DNA of 35,793 bases from Pedobacter sp. (GCA_004210715.1 SEDB01000052.1:1-35793), one strand, 5' to 3'; counted from the first letter of the stretch, positions 8,605-17,931 are shown. Numbers and translations are program-made. The notes: a model not told the origin generated them from the letters alone.

Positions 8605-9237
8605 TTAGTTAGCAGCTAAATATTCAGCAACTCCAGTTCTGTTTGCGTTCATTGCTTCTTTTCCTTCTTCCCAGTTTGCAGGACAAACCTCGCCATGTTT
8701 TTGAACGTGAGCATAAGCATCAATTAAACGTAAATATTCTTTAACGTTTCTACCAACCGGCATATCGTTTACACTTTCGTGGAAAACTTTACCAGTTTCA
8801 TCAATTAAATAAGTTGCTCTGAAAGAAACATTTGAACCAGAAAAAGATTCGTTTCCTTCTTCATCGTAGTTAACTTCTTGATCTAAAATATCTAAAATTC
8901 CAGATAATTGCCTGTGTGTATCAGCTAAAATTGGGTAAGTAACACCTTCAATACCACCGTTATCTTTTGGCGTATTTAACCAAGCGAAGTGAACTTCGTT
9001 AGTGTCGCAAGATGCACCAATTACAATTGTATTTCTTTGTTCAAACTCAGGTAAAGCAGCTTGGAAAGCATGTAATTCTGTAGGACAAACGAAAGTAAAA
9101 TCTTTTGGATACCAGAATAAAATAACTTTTTTGTTTTTATTAACAGCTTCTTCAAATACGTTGATTTTCAAGTCATCACCCATGTCTGACATTGCATCAA
9201 TACTAACACTCGGGAATTTTTTACCTACTATTGCCAT
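8605..9237 (-). CDS. Typical 2-Cys peroxiredoxin (AhpC/Prx1 type)
   Basis: 210 aa. The peroxidatic cysteine is Cys51 in PKDFTFVCPTELHAF, and the resolving cysteine is about Cys185 in GEVCPANWEEG, as in AhpC/Prx1 enzymes that reduce hydrogen peroxide and organic peroxides. Downstream of the resolving Cys the chain continues about 25 residues to AEYLAAN. It is first in an operon with a thioredoxin, which likely provides electrons in place of AhpF. A well-formed promoter lies 27 bp upstream of the start. It is cytoplasmic, without a signal peptide. Confidence 0.94.
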   Translation of the reverse strand: MAIVGKKFPSVSIDAMSDMGDDLKINVFEEAVNKNKKVILFWYPKDFTFVCPTELHAFQAALPEFEQRNTIVIGASCDTNEVHFAWLNTPKDNGGIEGVTYPILADTHRQLSGILDILDQEVNYDEEGNESFSGSNVSFRATYLIDETGKVFHESVNDMPVGRNVKEYLRLIDAYAHVQKHGEVCPANWEEGKEAMNANRTGVAEYLAAN

Positions 9238-9263
9238 AATTTTTTGTCTTTAATTTTATACCG

Positions 9264-9294
9264 CAAAGGTACGGCGAAAAGAACTCTCAATCAA
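9264..9294 (-). promoter_or_regulatory. Promoter of the peroxiredoxin operon
   Basis: On the reverse strand, TTG (9294-9292), a 20-nt spacer and TACCTTTG (9271-9264) match the Bacteroidota -33/-7 consensus. The start codon at 9237 is 26 nt beyond the -7 box. Confidence 0.7.
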
Positions 9295-9472
9295 CCCAGA
9301 TTTGTTAATAGTTAATCGTATTTATTGATAACGATATAGTTAAAAACTATAATTATTTTTGGATGTATATTTTTTCACTATTTAATTTTTTTTAAATGAA
9401 TGGATGATGCTTTTGGCAGTCTTCAGCCCCGCCATTCGTTGCAATCTTTTTGGCGTCTTTCTACGCTCCATC

Positions 9473-9507
9473 ATCGTCATTGCGAGGAGGAACGATGTGG
9501 CAAATCC
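9473..9507. repeat. Dispersed GTCATTGCGAGGA repeat fragment
   Basis: CGTCATTGCGAGGAGGAACG followed by ATGTGGCAAATCC is one half of a repeat often met between genes in Bacteroidota. No matching second arm is evident nearby. Confidence 0.45.
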
Positions 9508-9603
9508 ATTTTATTTGTAAAACAAAAAGTATTTTCACTTCTATCGGGTTTATTTAATAGATGTCTGTAATTCTTTGGCTGGTTTTAAACTCGAGTTGCC
9601 CTT

Positions 9604-9617
9604 TTGGCTAAAGCCAA
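9604..9617. repeat. Short palindrome TTGGCTAAAGCCAA
   Basis: A hairpin-forming sequence; a near-identical copy, TTGGCTTTAGCCAA, lies at 27325-27338. This suggests a dispersed repeat rather than a gene-specific site. Confidence 0.45.
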
Positions 9618-9634
9618 TAATTTAAACTTTTATT

Positions 9635-9742
9635 CCGTTGGTTGAAACCAACGGCAAAGAATTGGACAGCATTGTTCCATAGGTATCTTTACATGATTTA
9701 CCTTTAGGTTTTATTTCATTGCCGTCGTGCTTCAGCCGACGG
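9635..9742 (-). repeat. Two-hairpin (REP/BIME-like) element, copy 1
   Basis: Hairpin CCGTTGGTTGAAACCAACGG (9635-9654) and hairpin CCGTCG...CGACGG (9722-9742) are separated by 67 bp. The flanking words are GGCAAAGA after the first and TTTCATTG before the second. Read on the reverse strand, the layout is the same as the element at 18013-18108. With the repeats at 9473 and 9604, this element fills much of the 510-bp gap between the peroxiredoxin and peptidase genes; no other gene was seen in that gap. Confidence 0.65.
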
Positions 9743-9747
9743 AAAAA

Positions 9748-12135
9748 TTATTTCTTTAATGTATTCTCATACAATTTAAATATCCGCTTATATTCATCCG
9801 TCCAGCTGCTTGGCTCTACAAAACCATGGTCTTCTACCGGATAAACCGCAAGCTCCCAATTGTTTTTTCCAAGCTCAATGAACCGTTGCGTAATGCGAAC
9901 AATATCCTGAAAATGAACATTTACATCGACCATACCATGAGCCATTAATAAGTTTCCTTTCAGTTTATCAGCAAAGTAAATAGGAGAGCTTTTTTTGTAG
10001 GCAATTGGGTCGTTAAAAGGCTCGTTTAAGATATTTGAAGTATATCCGTGGTTGTAATGTGCCCAATCAGTAACTGACCGCAAAGCAGCGCCGCTAGCAA
10101 AAACATCCGATTCATTAAACATCGCCATCAGCGTAATGAAACCGCCATATGAACCGCCATATAAGCCAACATGTTTTGGGTTTACACCATATTTCTCAAC
10201 TAAAAACTTAACACCATCCACCTGGTCCGTTAAATCTTTTCCGCCCATGTGGCGGTAAATTCCGGTTCTATGGTCGCGACCATAACCAGAACTTGCCGTA
10301 TAGTCAATGTCAATTACTGTATAACCGTTATCAGCCAGTAAATTATTAAACATAAACTCACGGAAGTAAGTGCTCCAGCCAAAGTGAACATTTTGCAAAT
10401 AACCAGCACCATGAACAAAAACTACAGCCGGACGATTTGGATGAGGATTTTCAGATTTGTAAACTCTCGCATAAACATCAGCACCATAACGGTTTTTAAA
10501 TGAAACCATATCAGGCTCACGCCATTTATACGAATTAAATTCAACAGAAGTAGACTCCGTTATTTTCGCAGCCTTCGCTCCAACTTTGTTAGGCTGGATA
10601 TATAGTTCGCCCGGTTTATTTAGGTACGAATAATTGATGGCAATATATTTCTCATCTGGAGAGAGCGTGATGTCATTCAAACCTTTCATTGTGGTAATTT
10701 GAACAGGTTCGCCGCCATTTACACTAATTTTAAAGAAATTGGTAATCCCCGGATGTTCTTTATTGGCTTTAAAATAAAAAGTGCTATTGTCTTTTGATAA
10801 TTGCACAGATTGTACCTCCCATTTGCCTGAAGTTAGTTGTTTTTTATCTCCGGTAGAAACGTTTGCCACGTATAAATGAGAATATCCTGTTGCTTCACTT
10901 TGATAATAAAAGCGGTTATTATCAATCCAGCCAGTGCTGCCTTGGAAAAAGCCGCTAATGCCGGGGCCACCAATCCACGCTTCATCATGTTGGCGGTCGA
11001 TTAAGTCAAATTTCCCCGTTAATGCATCTAATTTTAAAATCCAGCGGTCTTTGTTGTCGGTAGAAGTAGCCACCATAATTCCGGTGCTACCGTTTCCATT
11101 CCAAAGCGGACCGAAAAAATTAACAGGTCTGTCTGCATTTTTCTTTTTTAGTGAATCCAATTGCTTCGGATAATCTTTATGGAAATCCGGAATGTCTTTA
11201 ATGCCAGAAATAGTTGAAGTTTGAATTGCATAAACGGTATCTCTTTGTGTATCAAAGATAAATCCTTGGGAGATATTTTCATTTTCGCCAACTTTCGTTC
11301 TTCCGGGAATATCTTCAGTATATCCAGAGGCGGTAACATAATTTGGTACGATAGTGTTGTGATTGTTTTGAGCCGGAGTGGTTAATTTGTAAGTTACAAA
11401 ACGCCCGTCCGGACTAACTACAACCCCATTAAGAAATTTGTCTTCTGTATAGAGGGATTTTAATGATTTTGTATCAGCAGATGATGAACCAAAACGACCT
11501 CTTCCGCCGCGAGCACCACCACCACGATTTTCTGCATTTCTTTTTTTAATGATATCGAACAGTTCCGTTTGTTGCGCTTTTAACCAACTGTCCTGTTCAT
11601 TTGCCGATTTTGCAGGTGTTCTTCCAGCTGCTTTTCCCTTAACAAAATTGGTTACTTGTTTGGTCTCAGCAGTTTTTAAATCCAGCTGGAAAATATTATC
11701 GCCCAATTGATAAGCGATATCCCCATTGGTTAAAAAGACAGGGTTGCTTTCCCGATCCATCGTATTAGTTAAACGGGTTTCTTTCTTCTCTTTAAAATTC
11801 TGAAGGTAGATATCGCCACTTTTTTCTACTAAACCTAATGATTTATCCCTGTTGTAAATGTAATTTAAGCCTAACAATTTCTCATCTTCTTTCTCAGCAG
11901 CTTTTACAGGTTTTGTTGATGAGTTTGAAATTTTAAACAACTCTTCTTTCGCCTTATTTTCAGGATTCCAGTTGAAGTATAAAGTTTTACTATCTGCCGT
12001 CCAACGGAAGTTTGTTGGCGAAGTTCCCATCCATTTTGGGTCTCGCATTATTTTTTCAACTGTTAACGGGGCTATTTGTTGCGCAAAAGTATATTCTCCT
12101 GTACATAACAGTAGAAAAAGTAAATATTTCTTCAT
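9748..12135 (-). CDS. Secreted S9 family (DPP-IV-like) prolyl oligopeptidase
   Basis: The start is placed at the ATG at 12135, giving 795 aa and a clean signal peptide (MKKYLLFLLLCTGEYTFAQQ); the ORF track's 35 upstream residues are not protein-like. An N-terminal beta-propeller (to about residue 530) is followed by an alpha/beta-hydrolase domain with the nucleophile motif LYGGSYGGF (Ser), MAHGMVDVNVHFQD (Asp) and VEDHGF (His). It should cleave Xaa-Pro or similar peptides outside the cytoplasm. The propeller carries a Gly/Arg-rich insertion (GGGARGGRGRFGSSS). It is followed by an intergenic repeat and preceded by a co-oriented FAD protein 205 bp upstream. Confidence 0.92.
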   Translation of the reverse strand: MKKYLLFLLLCTGEYTFAQQIAPLTVEKIMRDPKWMGTSPTNFRWTADSKTLYFNWNPENKAKEELFKISNSSTKPVKAAEKEDEKLLGLNYIYNRDKSLGLVEKSGDIYLQNFKEKKETRLTNTMDRESNPVFLTNGDIAYQLGDNIFQLDLKTAETKQVTNFVKGKAAGRTPAKSANEQDSWLKAQQTELFDIIKKRNAENRGGGARGGRGRFGSSSADTKSLKSLYTEDKFLNGVVVSPDGRFVTYKLTTPAQNNHNTIVPNYVTASGYTEDIPGRTKVGENENISQGFIFDTQRDTVYAIQTSTISGIKDIPDFHKDYPKQLDSLKKKNADRPVNFFGPLWNGNGSTGIMVATSTDNKDRWILKLDALTGKFDLIDRQHDEAWIGGPGISGFFQGSTGWIDNNRFYYQSEATGYSHLYVANVSTGDKKQLTSGKWEVQSVQLSKDNSTFYFKANKEHPGITNFFKISVNGGEPVQITTMKGLNDITLSPDEKYIAINYSYLNKPGELYIQPNKVGAKAAKITESTSVEFNSYKWREPDMVSFKNRYGADVYARVYKSENPHPNRPAVVFVHGAGYLQNVHFGWSTYFREFMFNNLLADNGYTVIDIDYTASSGYGRDHRTGIYRHMGGKDLTDQVDGVKFLVEKYGVNPKHVGLYGGSYGGFITLMAMFNESDVFASGAALRSVTDWAHYNHGYTSNILNEPFNDPIAYKKSSPIYFADKLKGNLLMAHGMVDVNVHFQDIVRITQRFIELGKNNWELAVYPVEDHGFVEPSSWTDEYKRIFKLYENTLKK

Positions 12136-12340
12136 GAATTTAGTTTGGAGGCTGCAATTTAGATAAAGCAGAAGCGAAATCGATAAGGAAATGGAAATGT
12201 TACAAGTGACTCTCGCTATTAAAGGCTTTGGTGTTAGCAAAAGCTATTCCATCGCTCTTCTTGAGGAGAGGGAACAAAGGACAGAAGTAAATTCACCAAT
12301 GCAAATAGGGAGAGGTTTTTTCGTAGTTTGTTTTTAAAAA

Positions 12341-13528
12341 TTATCTTATCACTCTTCCTGTTCTATCCACATTAACCACATCGAAAGGCTTTAAATACTC
12401 ATTGATGATTACAGAAAACTCTCTTCGTGTTAATACCTTTTTCAAATCATATTTTGAAGAAAATTTATAGCTTTTGTTCCACTTTTTCTCAATTTCAGTT
12501 TTTGTGGCATCAACAGCTTTATTTCCTACATAACTAACCATCGAAATGGTATTTTCAAGATTAATTGAAATATTTTGATGGTCGTCGAACCAGATTTGCG
12601 CTTTGTAATAATAATCTTTAATCGGCTGTTTTATTTCATCATAAGTAACCTGTTTTTCCGCATTGAAATAAACTTTTCCGTTGTTGATATCAGCTTTCAA
12701 AATGCCGGTAATACTAACTTTTTGTATAGCTAACCAGTTCGAATCTGCAATTGTTACATCTTCAAAAGGCATTAACGAAAGTTTATAACTCAGTAATTCG
12801 CCTTGTATTCTTTTTAAGTTTGATAAACTCGTTTTAGTTTGAAAAAATGCAGCATAGGCAGCGGTTGCTCCAGCGGCTTGCCCAATTTCCAGGTTATCAG
12901 GTTTTATGTAGAGTATATTTTCCTGGTTTGGGATTATTAAATTGTACAACGATAGAAAATCTGACGTTCCATTTATGCCACCAATTGTAGTACGATATAG
13001 GTTTTCGGAATAATTTAAGTTATTGGTTTCTACAGGGTTTAAACTCTGAATTTTTAAAGCCGGAAGTATTTTTTCGATATTATCAGTTACGATTAAAACC
13101 TTTGCTTTAATGCTTTTTTCTTTTGTAAGTTTTGCTTCCCAACCACTTCCCGAACGTTTTAATTCGTAATAGGGCGTATTGTTAATCACATCCAAAAGTT
13201 TAGAGCTATCCGACCAGTTTTTAATTACAGCATTTAAAATTTGAGGGGTTATCTCGGGCAGCGCAGTACTGTCTGCAATTTTTAAAGATTTTCTCGCTCT
13301 TTTTTCGAATGCTTTGGTTACTCCGGTTTGAGGCAAGTTTTTGAAGTTGTTTAATTTAAATCCATCACTTTGTGTTAAAATTATAGCATTAACGCCCGAT
13401 TCTGAAGCTTGAATACCCGCTGCAAATGCTGCAGTTGAATTGCCTAAAACCAATACATCTGTTTTTATGGTTTGGGCATAAGTAAGCAAAGGAATTAAGT
13501 ATAGGAAAACGAAAAATAATTTTTTCAT
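12341..13528 (-). CDS. Secreted FAD-dependent oxidoreductase-like protein (degenerate)
   Basis: 395 aa with a signal peptide (MKKLFFVFLYLIPLLTYAQ). The mature start TDVLVLGNSTAAFAAGIQAS aligns with the dinucleotide-binding fold of the FAD-dependent oxidoreductase family (PF12831 type), whose usual motif is GGxxxGxxAA; here the first glycines are partly lost. A second family segment is IGQAAGATAAYAAFF. Relatives in Bacteroidota are secreted and found near carbohydrate or peptide-degradation genes. The altered motif may mean weak cofactor binding or a different role. It is co-oriented with the S9 peptidase downstream, but 205 bp separate them and no functional link can be shown. Confidence 0.65.
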   Translation of the reverse strand: MKKLFFVFLYLIPLLTYAQTIKTDVLVLGNSTAAFAAGIQASESGVNAIILTQSDGFKLNNFKNLPQTGVTKAFEKRARKSLKIADSTALPEITPQILNAVIKNWSDSSKLLDVINNTPYYELKRSGSGWEAKLTKEKSIKAKVLIVTDNIEKILPALKIQSLNPVETNNLNYSENLYRTTIGGINGTSDFLSLYNLIIPNQENILYIKPDNLEIGQAAGATAAYAAFFQTKTSLSNLKRIQGELLSYKLSLMPFEDVTIADSNWLAIQKVSITGILKADINNGKVYFNAEKQVTYDEIKQPIKDYYYKAQIWFDDHQNISINLENTISMVSYVGNKAVDATKTEIEKKWNKSYKFSSKYDLKKVLTRREFSVIINEYLKPFDVVNVDRTGRVIR

Positions 13529-13622
13529 TGCTGATATTTAAAGTTATTTGCAATATGCTTTAAATGGATGAGTTTTTGATGAAATGAATTGATTTTAACT
13601 AAATTTAAATGGGAAATAGTGA

Positions 13623-13679
13623 TGTCAGTCTGAGTTTATCGAGGACCTCACATTATCTTTCTATAAGCTCAAAATGACA
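13623..13679. repeat. Inverted-repeat element (TGTCA..CTGAG family)
   Basis: TGTCAGTCTGAGTTTATCGA at the left and TAAGCTCAAAATGACA at the right are imperfect reverse complements. The terminal ATGACA supplies the ORF track's apparent start for the next gene, so that start is an artefact of the repeat. Confidence 0.6.
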
Positions 13680-13688
13680 GATAATTCA

Positions 13689-15080
13689 ATGGAACAAGAA
13701 ATAAAATCAGTTTTCGATCTCCAACAAAAATACAAATTTGAGTTACGTAAAACGGATGCAAAAACACGGATAGCCAAACTTAAAGAACTTAAACAAGCTT
13801 TGGAAAATGCTGAAGAGGAAATTTATGTTGCCTTGGATAAAGATTTACGCAAAAGTAGATTTGAAACTGCCGTAACCGAATTGTTTTTTACTTATGCTGA
13901 GATAGAGCACGCCATCAAAAAACTCGCCTCTTGGATGAAACCAAAATCAGTTGGTAAAACGATGAGCAATCTTTTTGCCAGCAATAAAATATATTATGAG
14001 CCTAAGGGAGTCTGTTTAATTATCGCTCCGTGGAATTACCCTTTGCAATTAATAATGAGTCCGCTGATTTCGGCAATTGCTGCGGGAAATTGCGCCATTT
14101 TAAAACCATCAGAGTTAAGTAGCTCAACCGCTAATGTTATCCATAAAATTATATCAAATACTTTTGATGAAAAGGAAATTGCTTGTTTTGAGGGCGATGC
14201 CGAAATCTCAACTGCATTGTTGAAACTTCCATTCGACCATATTTTCTTTACCGGAAGTACAGCAATTGGTAAAATCGTAATGGAAGCTGCGGCGAAAAAC
14301 CTTACTTCTGTAACATTGGAATTGGGCGGGAAATCTCCGGCAATCATTGATGATTCTTGTGATTTAAAAAAGGCAGCTGAGAAGATTGCCTGGGGAAAAT
14401 TGGTTAATGCAGGGCAAACCTGTATCGCTCCCGATTATGTTTTAATTGATGAAAAATTAGAAACAGTATTTGTAAAACATTATAAAGCTGCGGTGCAAAA
14501 AATGTTTTTTAGCGGAGGTGAGATAAATGAATCTGTTTATGGGAAAATTATCAATGAAAAGCAGTTTGCAAGATTGAGTGAACTGATTAGAAAAACCATT
14601 AAAGATGGTGCGCAACTAGAATTTGGAGGAGAAACAAACGCCGAATCTTTAACGATTAATCCAACTGTTTTTACATCAATAGGTGCAGAAAGTAACATGA
14701 TGCAAGAGGAAATATTTGGCCCGATTTTACCAATAATCAAATGCCAGAACTTGCAGCAAGCCATCGATTTTGTGAATACAAAAGATAAACCTTTAGCACT
14801 TTATATTTTCTCTGATGATTCAAAAAATCAAGAAAAAATTATCAACGAAACCAGTTCTGGCGGTACTTGTGTGAATGATGTTTTGGTGCATATTAGTAAT
14901 CCAAATCTTCCTTTCGGAGGTGTAAACAGCAGTGGAATGGGAAGTTGCCACGGTATTTTTGGCTTTAAAAACTTTTCTCACGAAAGGGCGGTGGTTTTTC
15001 AGTCTAAGTTTGGCATGACGAAGATGATTTATCCTCCTTATAATATGGCACTGTTAAAATGGTTGAAAAAGCTGATGTAG
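13689..15080 (+). CDS. Aldehyde dehydrogenase (class 3 / fatty aldehyde type)
   Basis: 463 aa from the ATG at 13689; the upstream ATG at 13674 belongs to an intergenic repeat. Motifs in order: IAPWNYPLQLI, FTGSTAIGK (NAD binding), LELGGKSP (catalytic Glu) and NAGQTCIAPDYVL (catalytic Cys). The length of about 460 and the C-terminal hydrophobic/basic end (MIYPPYNMALLKWLKKLM) match the class 3 enzymes acting on medium- and long-chain or aromatic aldehydes, rather than the 490-500 aa class 1/2 type. The C-terminal tail may associate with the membrane. It is flanked by inverted repeats on both sides and appears monocistronic. The natural substrate is unknown. Confidence 0.92.
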   Translation: MEQEIKSVFDLQQKYKFELRKTDAKTRIAKLKELKQALENAEEEIYVALDKDLRKSRFETAVTELFFTYAEIEHAIKKLASWMKPKSVGKTMSNLFASNKIYYEPKGVCLIIAPWNYPLQLIMSPLISAIAAGNCAILKPSELSSSTANVIHKIISNTFDEKEIACFEGDAEISTALLKLPFDHIFFTGSTAIGKIVMEAAAKNLTSVTLELGGKSPAIIDDSCDLKKAAEKIAWGKLVNAGQTCIAPDYVLIDEKLETVFVKHYKAAVQKMFFSGGEINESVYGKIINEKQFARLSELIRKTIKDGAQLEFGGETNAESLTINPTVFTSIGAESNMMQEEIFGPILPIIKCQNLQQAIDFVNTKDKPLALYIFSDDSKNQEKIINETSSGGTCVNDVLVHISNPNLPFGGVNSSGMGSCHGIFGFKNFSHERAVVFQSKFGMTKMIYPPYNMALLKWLKKLM

Positions 15081-15123
15081 AACAGGATTTAAGGATTTTT
15101 AGAAAAATTATATTAGCTCCATA

Positions 15124-15182
15124 TGTCAATCTGAGTTTATCGAAGACCGCTTATTAAGTACTTCGACAAGCTCAGTATGACA
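15124..15182. repeat. Inverted-repeat element (TGTCAATCTGAG family)
   Basis: Left arm TGTCAATCTGAGTTTATCGA, right arm TTCGACAAGCTCAGTATGAC; the arms are imperfect reverse complements of about 22 bp. It is the same family as the element at 13623-13679, so the two bracket the aldehyde dehydrogenase gene. Confidence 0.7.
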
Positions 15183-15210
15183 ATTATGATAAAATGCCTA
15201 ATTTGCTTAC

Positions 15211-15738
15211 ATGGATTTAGATAAACTTAAATACCCAATCGGGCAATTTGTGATGCCTGAGATTTTTGATGAAAAGCAAACCGCTATCTGGGTTTCAGAG
15301 ATTGAAGCTTTACCAAATCAAATCAAAAAAGCTACTGAAAATTTAAGTGATGAAGAACTAAATCAAACTTATCGACCAGATGGTTGGACATTAAGGCAAG
15401 TCATCCATCATATTCCAGATAGCCACATGAATGCTTACATCCGTTTTAAGCAGGCCGTTACTGAAGATACTCCAATCATCAGACCTTATTTTGAAGAACG
15501 TTGGGCAGAAACTGAAGAAGCAAAAAATGGAGCTATTCAAATGTCGGTAGCGCTATTAACAAGTTTGCATCAACGTTGGGCTGTGTTTCTTAAAACCTTA
15601 AAATTTGAAGATTATCAACGAAAATATATCCATCCCGAACATGGAAAACAATTTACTTTGGCAAATATGCTGGGTACCTACGCATGGCATGGAAAGCATC
15701 ATTTAGCACATATAACAAATACGATTTCTAAAGGCTAA
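15211..15738 (+). CDS. DinB/YfiT-type metal-dependent hydrolase or thiol transferase
   Basis: 175 aa, the size of the YfiT/BstA group of the DinB superfamily. The four-helix bundle carries three metal-binding histidines: WTLRQVIHHIPDSHMN and the C-terminal YAWHGKHHLAHI. N-terminal segment LKYPIGQF and PEIF are typical of YfiT proteins. In Firmicutes such proteins transfer bacillithiol to toxic electrophiles, and several Bacteroidota also make bacillithiol, so a detoxification role is plausible but inferred. It has its own short upstream region after an inverted repeat. The 175 bp that follow it hold no recognisable feature. Confidence 0.85.
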   Translation: MDLDKLKYPIGQFVMPEIFDEKQTAIWVSEIEALPNQIKKATENLSDEELNQTYRPDGWTLRQVIHHIPDSHMNAYIRFKQAVTEDTPIIRPYFEERWAETEEAKNGAIQMSVALLTSLHQRWAVFLKTLKFEDYQRKYIHPEHGKQFTLANMLGTYAWHGKHHLAHITNTISKG

Positions 15739-15913
15739 GCTTGTTTTATTTTCATGGGTTTCCTGGAGAACACTATATTCTGAATCAGATATAAATCGGT
15801 TATAACCCAGGTTTAATTCGGTGCTAACTCGGTTCAACAGCCTAATAAAAACCTGAATTAAGATTTTATTAACCTTGTCTGAATGGTAAATAATAGCTAA
15901 GGTTTGTTTTTTG

Positions 15914-16633
15914 CTACATTAAAATTAACATAGCAGCACTCATTGCAATCATAATCGCATCTTCAACAATGGTAACGGTACTCATTGGCAGGTTGAAAAT
16001 AGCACCAAGGCAGGCACATTGAATTTTTTTCTTGTTCAAAACGCTTTCTAAAACGCCTAGAATACTCACCGTCATTACAATTAAGGTAACCCAGTTTACA
16101 AAAATCGGCGATAAATTCAAGGCAAAACTTAATCCGAGGCCAAGCTCAATGAAAGCATAAATGTAGCCCCATGCACTGAATCTTTTTGCAACGATATCGT
16201 ACATCGCGTAGCTTTCCGCAAAAGCTTTCAGATTTAACATTTTGAAAAAAGAGAAGGTTAAGAAAAAACCAGCCATAAAAATACGCATGAAAGTCATGAG
16301 GTTTATGGTGCTATCTTGCCACGAAACCAACAAAGAAATCGCTGTAACATAACCAAAAATCAATAGGATGGGTTTATAAGTTGCGACCCAAGATTTCGTT
16401 TCTTCAGCCAGTTCATTATGGTTGTTAGCCGTTATCTGATATTTACTTTCTGCACCGCCCAAAGCCTGCTGCAAAGTATCTAAACCAATATGTTTATCCA
16501 TACTAATGATTGCAGAACTTGTATCCTTCGAAACTTCAACAGCAGTTACATTAGGCAAAACAAGCAGATTATTTTTTACTTTATTTTCGCAACCACCGCA
16601 AGTCATTCCGGTAAGTTGATAGGTGTGTGTCAT
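15914..16633 (-). CDS. HMA metal-binding domain fused to MauE/DoxX-like membrane domain
   Basis: 239 aa. Residues 1-65 form a heavy-metal-associated domain with the copper-type motif GMTCGGCENKV (Cys12, Cys15). After a short linker come about four to five membrane helices with a MauE-like arrangement, including FMAGFFLTFSFFKMLNLKAF and a CxC pair in IQCACLGAIFNLP. MauE-type proteins pass electrons or support disulfide chemistry in the envelope; the attached HMA domain suggests metal or thiol handling at the inner membrane. It points toward the ALDH/DinB genes and stands apart from the copper cluster by the dioxygenase gene. Exact function is unknown. Confidence 0.82.
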   Translation of the reverse strand: MTHTYQLTGMTCGGCENKVKNNLLVLPNVTAVEVSKDTSSAIISMDKHIGLDTLQQALGGAESKYQITANNHNELAEETKSWVATYKPILLIFGYVTAISLLVSWQDSTINLMTFMRIFMAGFFLTFSFFKMLNLKAFAESYAMYDIVAKRFSAWGYIYAFIELGLGLSFALNLSPIFVNWVTLIVMTVSILGVLESVLNKKKIQCACLGAIFNLPMSTVTIVEDAIMIAMSAAMLILM

Positions 16634-16648
16634 AACTTAAATTTTAAA

Positions 16649-16656
16649 CAAATTTA
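16649..16656 (-). promoter_or_regulatory. Candidate -7 box of the HMA-MauE gene
   Basis: TAAATTTG on the reverse strand fits TAnnTTTG, 15 nt before the ATG at 16633. No convincing TTG element is found upstream. The palindrome CCCATCTGGG directly adjoins it and could be a regulator site. Confidence 0.4.
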
Positions 16657-16758
16657 CCCATCTGGGGGATGAGAACCGTTACAGAATAATCATAAAATGT
16701 TATAGAATTTTTAACGGACGTTGTAACTTTTATGGACTTTGTTTATGCGATATGCATT

Positions 16759-16842
16759 CCCCTCTCTTAGAGGGGTGCCCACAGGGCGGGGTGTTCACTT
16801 GTCTTGGCCAGACAGGCTTTTTTCTTTTGACAACAAAAGAAA
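16759..16842. repeat. Hairpin-rich repeat region
   Basis: The 456-bp gap between HMA-MauE and the dioxygenase gene contains three hairpins: CCCCTCTCTTAGAGGGG, then GCCCACAGGGC, then TTTCTTTTG paired with CAAAAGAAA around ACAA. All three are of types often repeated in Bacteroidota intergenic DNA. I see no gene in the gap. Confidence 0.55.
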
Positions 16843-17089
16843 CAAAACCTAGCATTTTGCGAGCTCATTAATACAATAAAAAACAATACGAACTGATTAA
16901 TAATTGCCAGCTGAAAATTTTTGTATTAAAGTCAGTGGTTTGGCTTTGACGGCGTATCCCCAAAAATTTGTTAGGCTGGTTTAAAGTAGAACGGAGAAAT
17001 AGTGCGTTGGCTTAGTTAAGTGTAAACACATATTTGACATCTAACTTTGCGTCCTTTGCGCTCTACTCAACGTTCTTTGCGGTTAAAAC

Positions 17090-17914
17090 CTATCCAACCA
17101 AAACAGAAGTCATGGTTAATGAGCCGCCAACTGCCTTATCATTAAAGAAGGAAACTTCTTCGTTGCTCTTAATCAATCCCAAATTGTAAATTAAAGGCAA
17201 ATAATGCTCTGGAGTTGGGATGGCCAACATCGCTTCAGAACCTAGGTTTCTGTAATTAATCAGCGGCTTGTGGTCGCCGTTGGCAATCAGGTTTTTGAAT
17301 TTATCATTCATTTCATTAGCCCAATCGTAACCGCCGCCATTAATCATTTCCCAGCTAATCATTCGAAGATTGTGTACCATGTTTCCACTTCCAATAACCA
17401 AAACGCCTTTTTTGCGAAGCGCATAAATCTCTTTGGCAATTTCATAATGCTGTTCAGGCGATTTTGTATAATCGATACTTAGTTGGAGAACAGGGATATT
17501 GGCATCGGGGTACATGTGTTTAACAACCGTCCAGGTGCCGTGGTCTAAGCCCCAATCGTGGTCTAAACCCACAGTTGTTGAATGAACTAAACCTGGGATT
17601 TCGGCCGCCAGTTTTGAATCTCCGGGAGCCGGATATTGAGCATCAAAAAGCGCTTGTGGAAAACCACCAAAATCATGAATGGTTGATGGGAAATCCATCG
17701 CCGTAACAAAAGTTCCATGTGTGTACCAATGTGCCGAAACAACCAAAACCGCTTTTGGCACCGGGATATTTTTAGCTAACTCCGCCCAGCTTTGGCTAAA
17801 CTCATTGTTCTCAATGCCATTCATCGGCGAGCCGTGACCAATAAAAATTGTAGGCATCAAATCCGTTTGTGGCAAACGTTGGGTAAAACTTCTGAATTGT
17901 GATAAGCTTGACAT
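17090..17914 (-). CDS. ygiD: LigB-family extradiol ring-cleavage dioxygenase (4,5-DOPA dioxygenase type)
   Basis: 274 aa. The sequence reads MPTIFIGHGSPMNGIENNE, then VLVVSAHWYTHGTFVTAM, STIHDFGGFPQALFDAQYPAPG, and GSGNMVHNLR. These are the histidine-containing metal-site segments of class III extradiol dioxygenases of the YgiD/DODA group, which open catechol rings such as DOPA; the E. coli member is zinc-bound. There is no signal peptide. It has its own promoter 18 bp upstream of the start and no obvious operon partner, although it sits among metal-linked genes. The substrate in this organism is unknown. Confidence 0.9.
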   Translation of the reverse strand: MSSLSQFRSFTQRLPQTDLMPTIFIGHGSPMNGIENNEFSQSWAELAKNIPVPKAVLVVSAHWYTHGTFVTAMDFPSTIHDFGGFPQALFDAQYPAPGDSKLAAEIPGLVHSTTVGLDHDWGLDHGTWTVVKHMYPDANIPVLQLSIDYTKSPEQHYEIAKEIYALRKKGVLVIGSGNMVHNLRMISWEMINGGGYDWANEMNDKFKNLIANGDHKPLINYRNLGSEAMLAIPTPEHYLPLIYNLGLIKSNEEVSFFNDKAVGGSLTMTSVLVG

Positions 17915-17931
17915 GCTGTTGAATTTTTATG

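Noticed and set aside
12136-12240. 35-residue N-terminal extension of the S9 peptidase
   Set aside because: It precedes a clear signal peptide at the ATG at 12135 and has no protein-like conservation.
16634-17089. Possible gene or RNA in the 456-bp gap
   Set aside because: The content is hairpin repeats and AT-rich DNA; no plausible frame or RNA signature was seen.
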